64,000 nucleotides of DNA from Streptomyces spiralis (GTDB lineage: Bacteria; Actinomycetota; Actinomycetes; Streptomycetales; Streptomycetaceae). The position numbers were made by a program, and so were the translations under genes. The notes under the pieces are model-generated. The model made no database searches. It was not told the DNA's origin and saw only the letters and a list, made by a program, of their open reading frames with translations. Below are positions 63,979 to 64,000 of the stretch, piece after piece (position 1 is the first letter of the stretch; each line of letters starts with the position of its first letter). The DNA lies in the NCBI RefSeq assembly GCF_014654675.1, contig NZ_BNBC01000001.1:274129-338128 (forward strand). Direction: 5' to 3'.

Positions 63979-64000
63979 ATGCCCGCCACCTCACCCTTTC
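63979..64000 (+). CDS. start of a gene cut by the right edge (7 codons)
   Basis: Only MPATSPF is visible, so no function can be given. The start is supported by the -10 box TAGCAT placed 7 nt before the ATG, the same leaderless layout as several other genes in the window. Confidence 0.4.

Overview
The window is chromosomal DNA of a Streptomyces-type actinomycete. The base composition is very GC-rich with strong third-position G/C bias. GTG, TTG and even CTG starts are common, and many genes lack a 5' leader. The content is housekeeping and cell-envelope genes in the order I remember for the S. coelicolor SCO48xx core region (sdh, dac, trpS, glyA, mdh, folD, purH/purN, sucCD, icmB, pcrA). I see no transposase, phage gene, CRISPR array, tRNA or rRNA, so this looks like conserved core rather than an island.

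Layout. 1-5.1 kb: the 5' part of an acyl-CoA mutase large subunit, an L,D-transpeptidase, and two neighbouring paralogous ECF sigma factors, one coupled to a Gly/Ser-rich membrane protein. 5.3-9.0 kb: two unknown genes, a GH20 hexosaminidase and an odd OHCU-decarboxylase-like gene without a normal start codon. 9.2-12.6 kb: sdhCDAB. 12.8-20.6 kb: VOC protein, TetR regulator, oligopeptide-type binding protein, membrane metallophosphoesterase, SCO4848-family membrane protein, D-Ala-D-Ala carboxypeptidase, YihY/BrkB protein, SDR. 20.6-26.4 kb: 2H phosphoesterase, trpS, unknown membrane protein, glyA behind a ZTP riboswitch, an ATP-grasp ligase and a lipoprotein. 26.5-31.8 kb: EamA-type transporter, MocR regulator facing an AhpD-AhpD-PEP mutase operon, Pro-rich membrane protein. 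32-41 kb: mdh, two HTH membrane proteins, folD with a DUF3017 gene, a small membrane protein, purH-purN and a membrane protein. 41-46 kb: PerM-like protein, divergent sigma-like protein, sucD/sucC. 46.7-56.4 kb: a repeat-rich exported protein and a five-gene MoxR / DUF5682 / VWA // SWIM / DUF5691 locus. 56.5-64 kb: icmB, a lipase, an M23 peptidase, pcrA, an NlpC/P60 protein lacking its catalytic Cys, and the first codons of another gene.

How the genes fit together. TCA-cycle enzymes (SdhABCD, Mdh, SucCD) and one-carbon/purine enzymes (GlyA, FolD, PurN, PurH) are interleaved. The ZTP riboswitch in front of glyA connects them: ZMP/ZTP builds up when PurH lacks 10-formyl-THF, and GlyA supplies one-carbon units. 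Two parts of a B12-dependent acyl-CoA mutase system lie at opposite ends (mutase large subunit at the left edge, IcmB at 56.6 kb). Several envelope enzymes (L,D-transpeptidase, DD-carboxypeptidase, M23, NlpC/P60) are scattered through the window. The order perM-like/purN/purH near sucCD matches what I recall of the mycobacterial sucCD-perM-purN-purH block.

The least understood unit is the five-gene MoxR locus. It has a divergent promoter region carrying a perfect 12-bp inverted repeat, 4-nt gene overlaps, and a TraB/EreA-like DUF5682 protein of about 895 residues.
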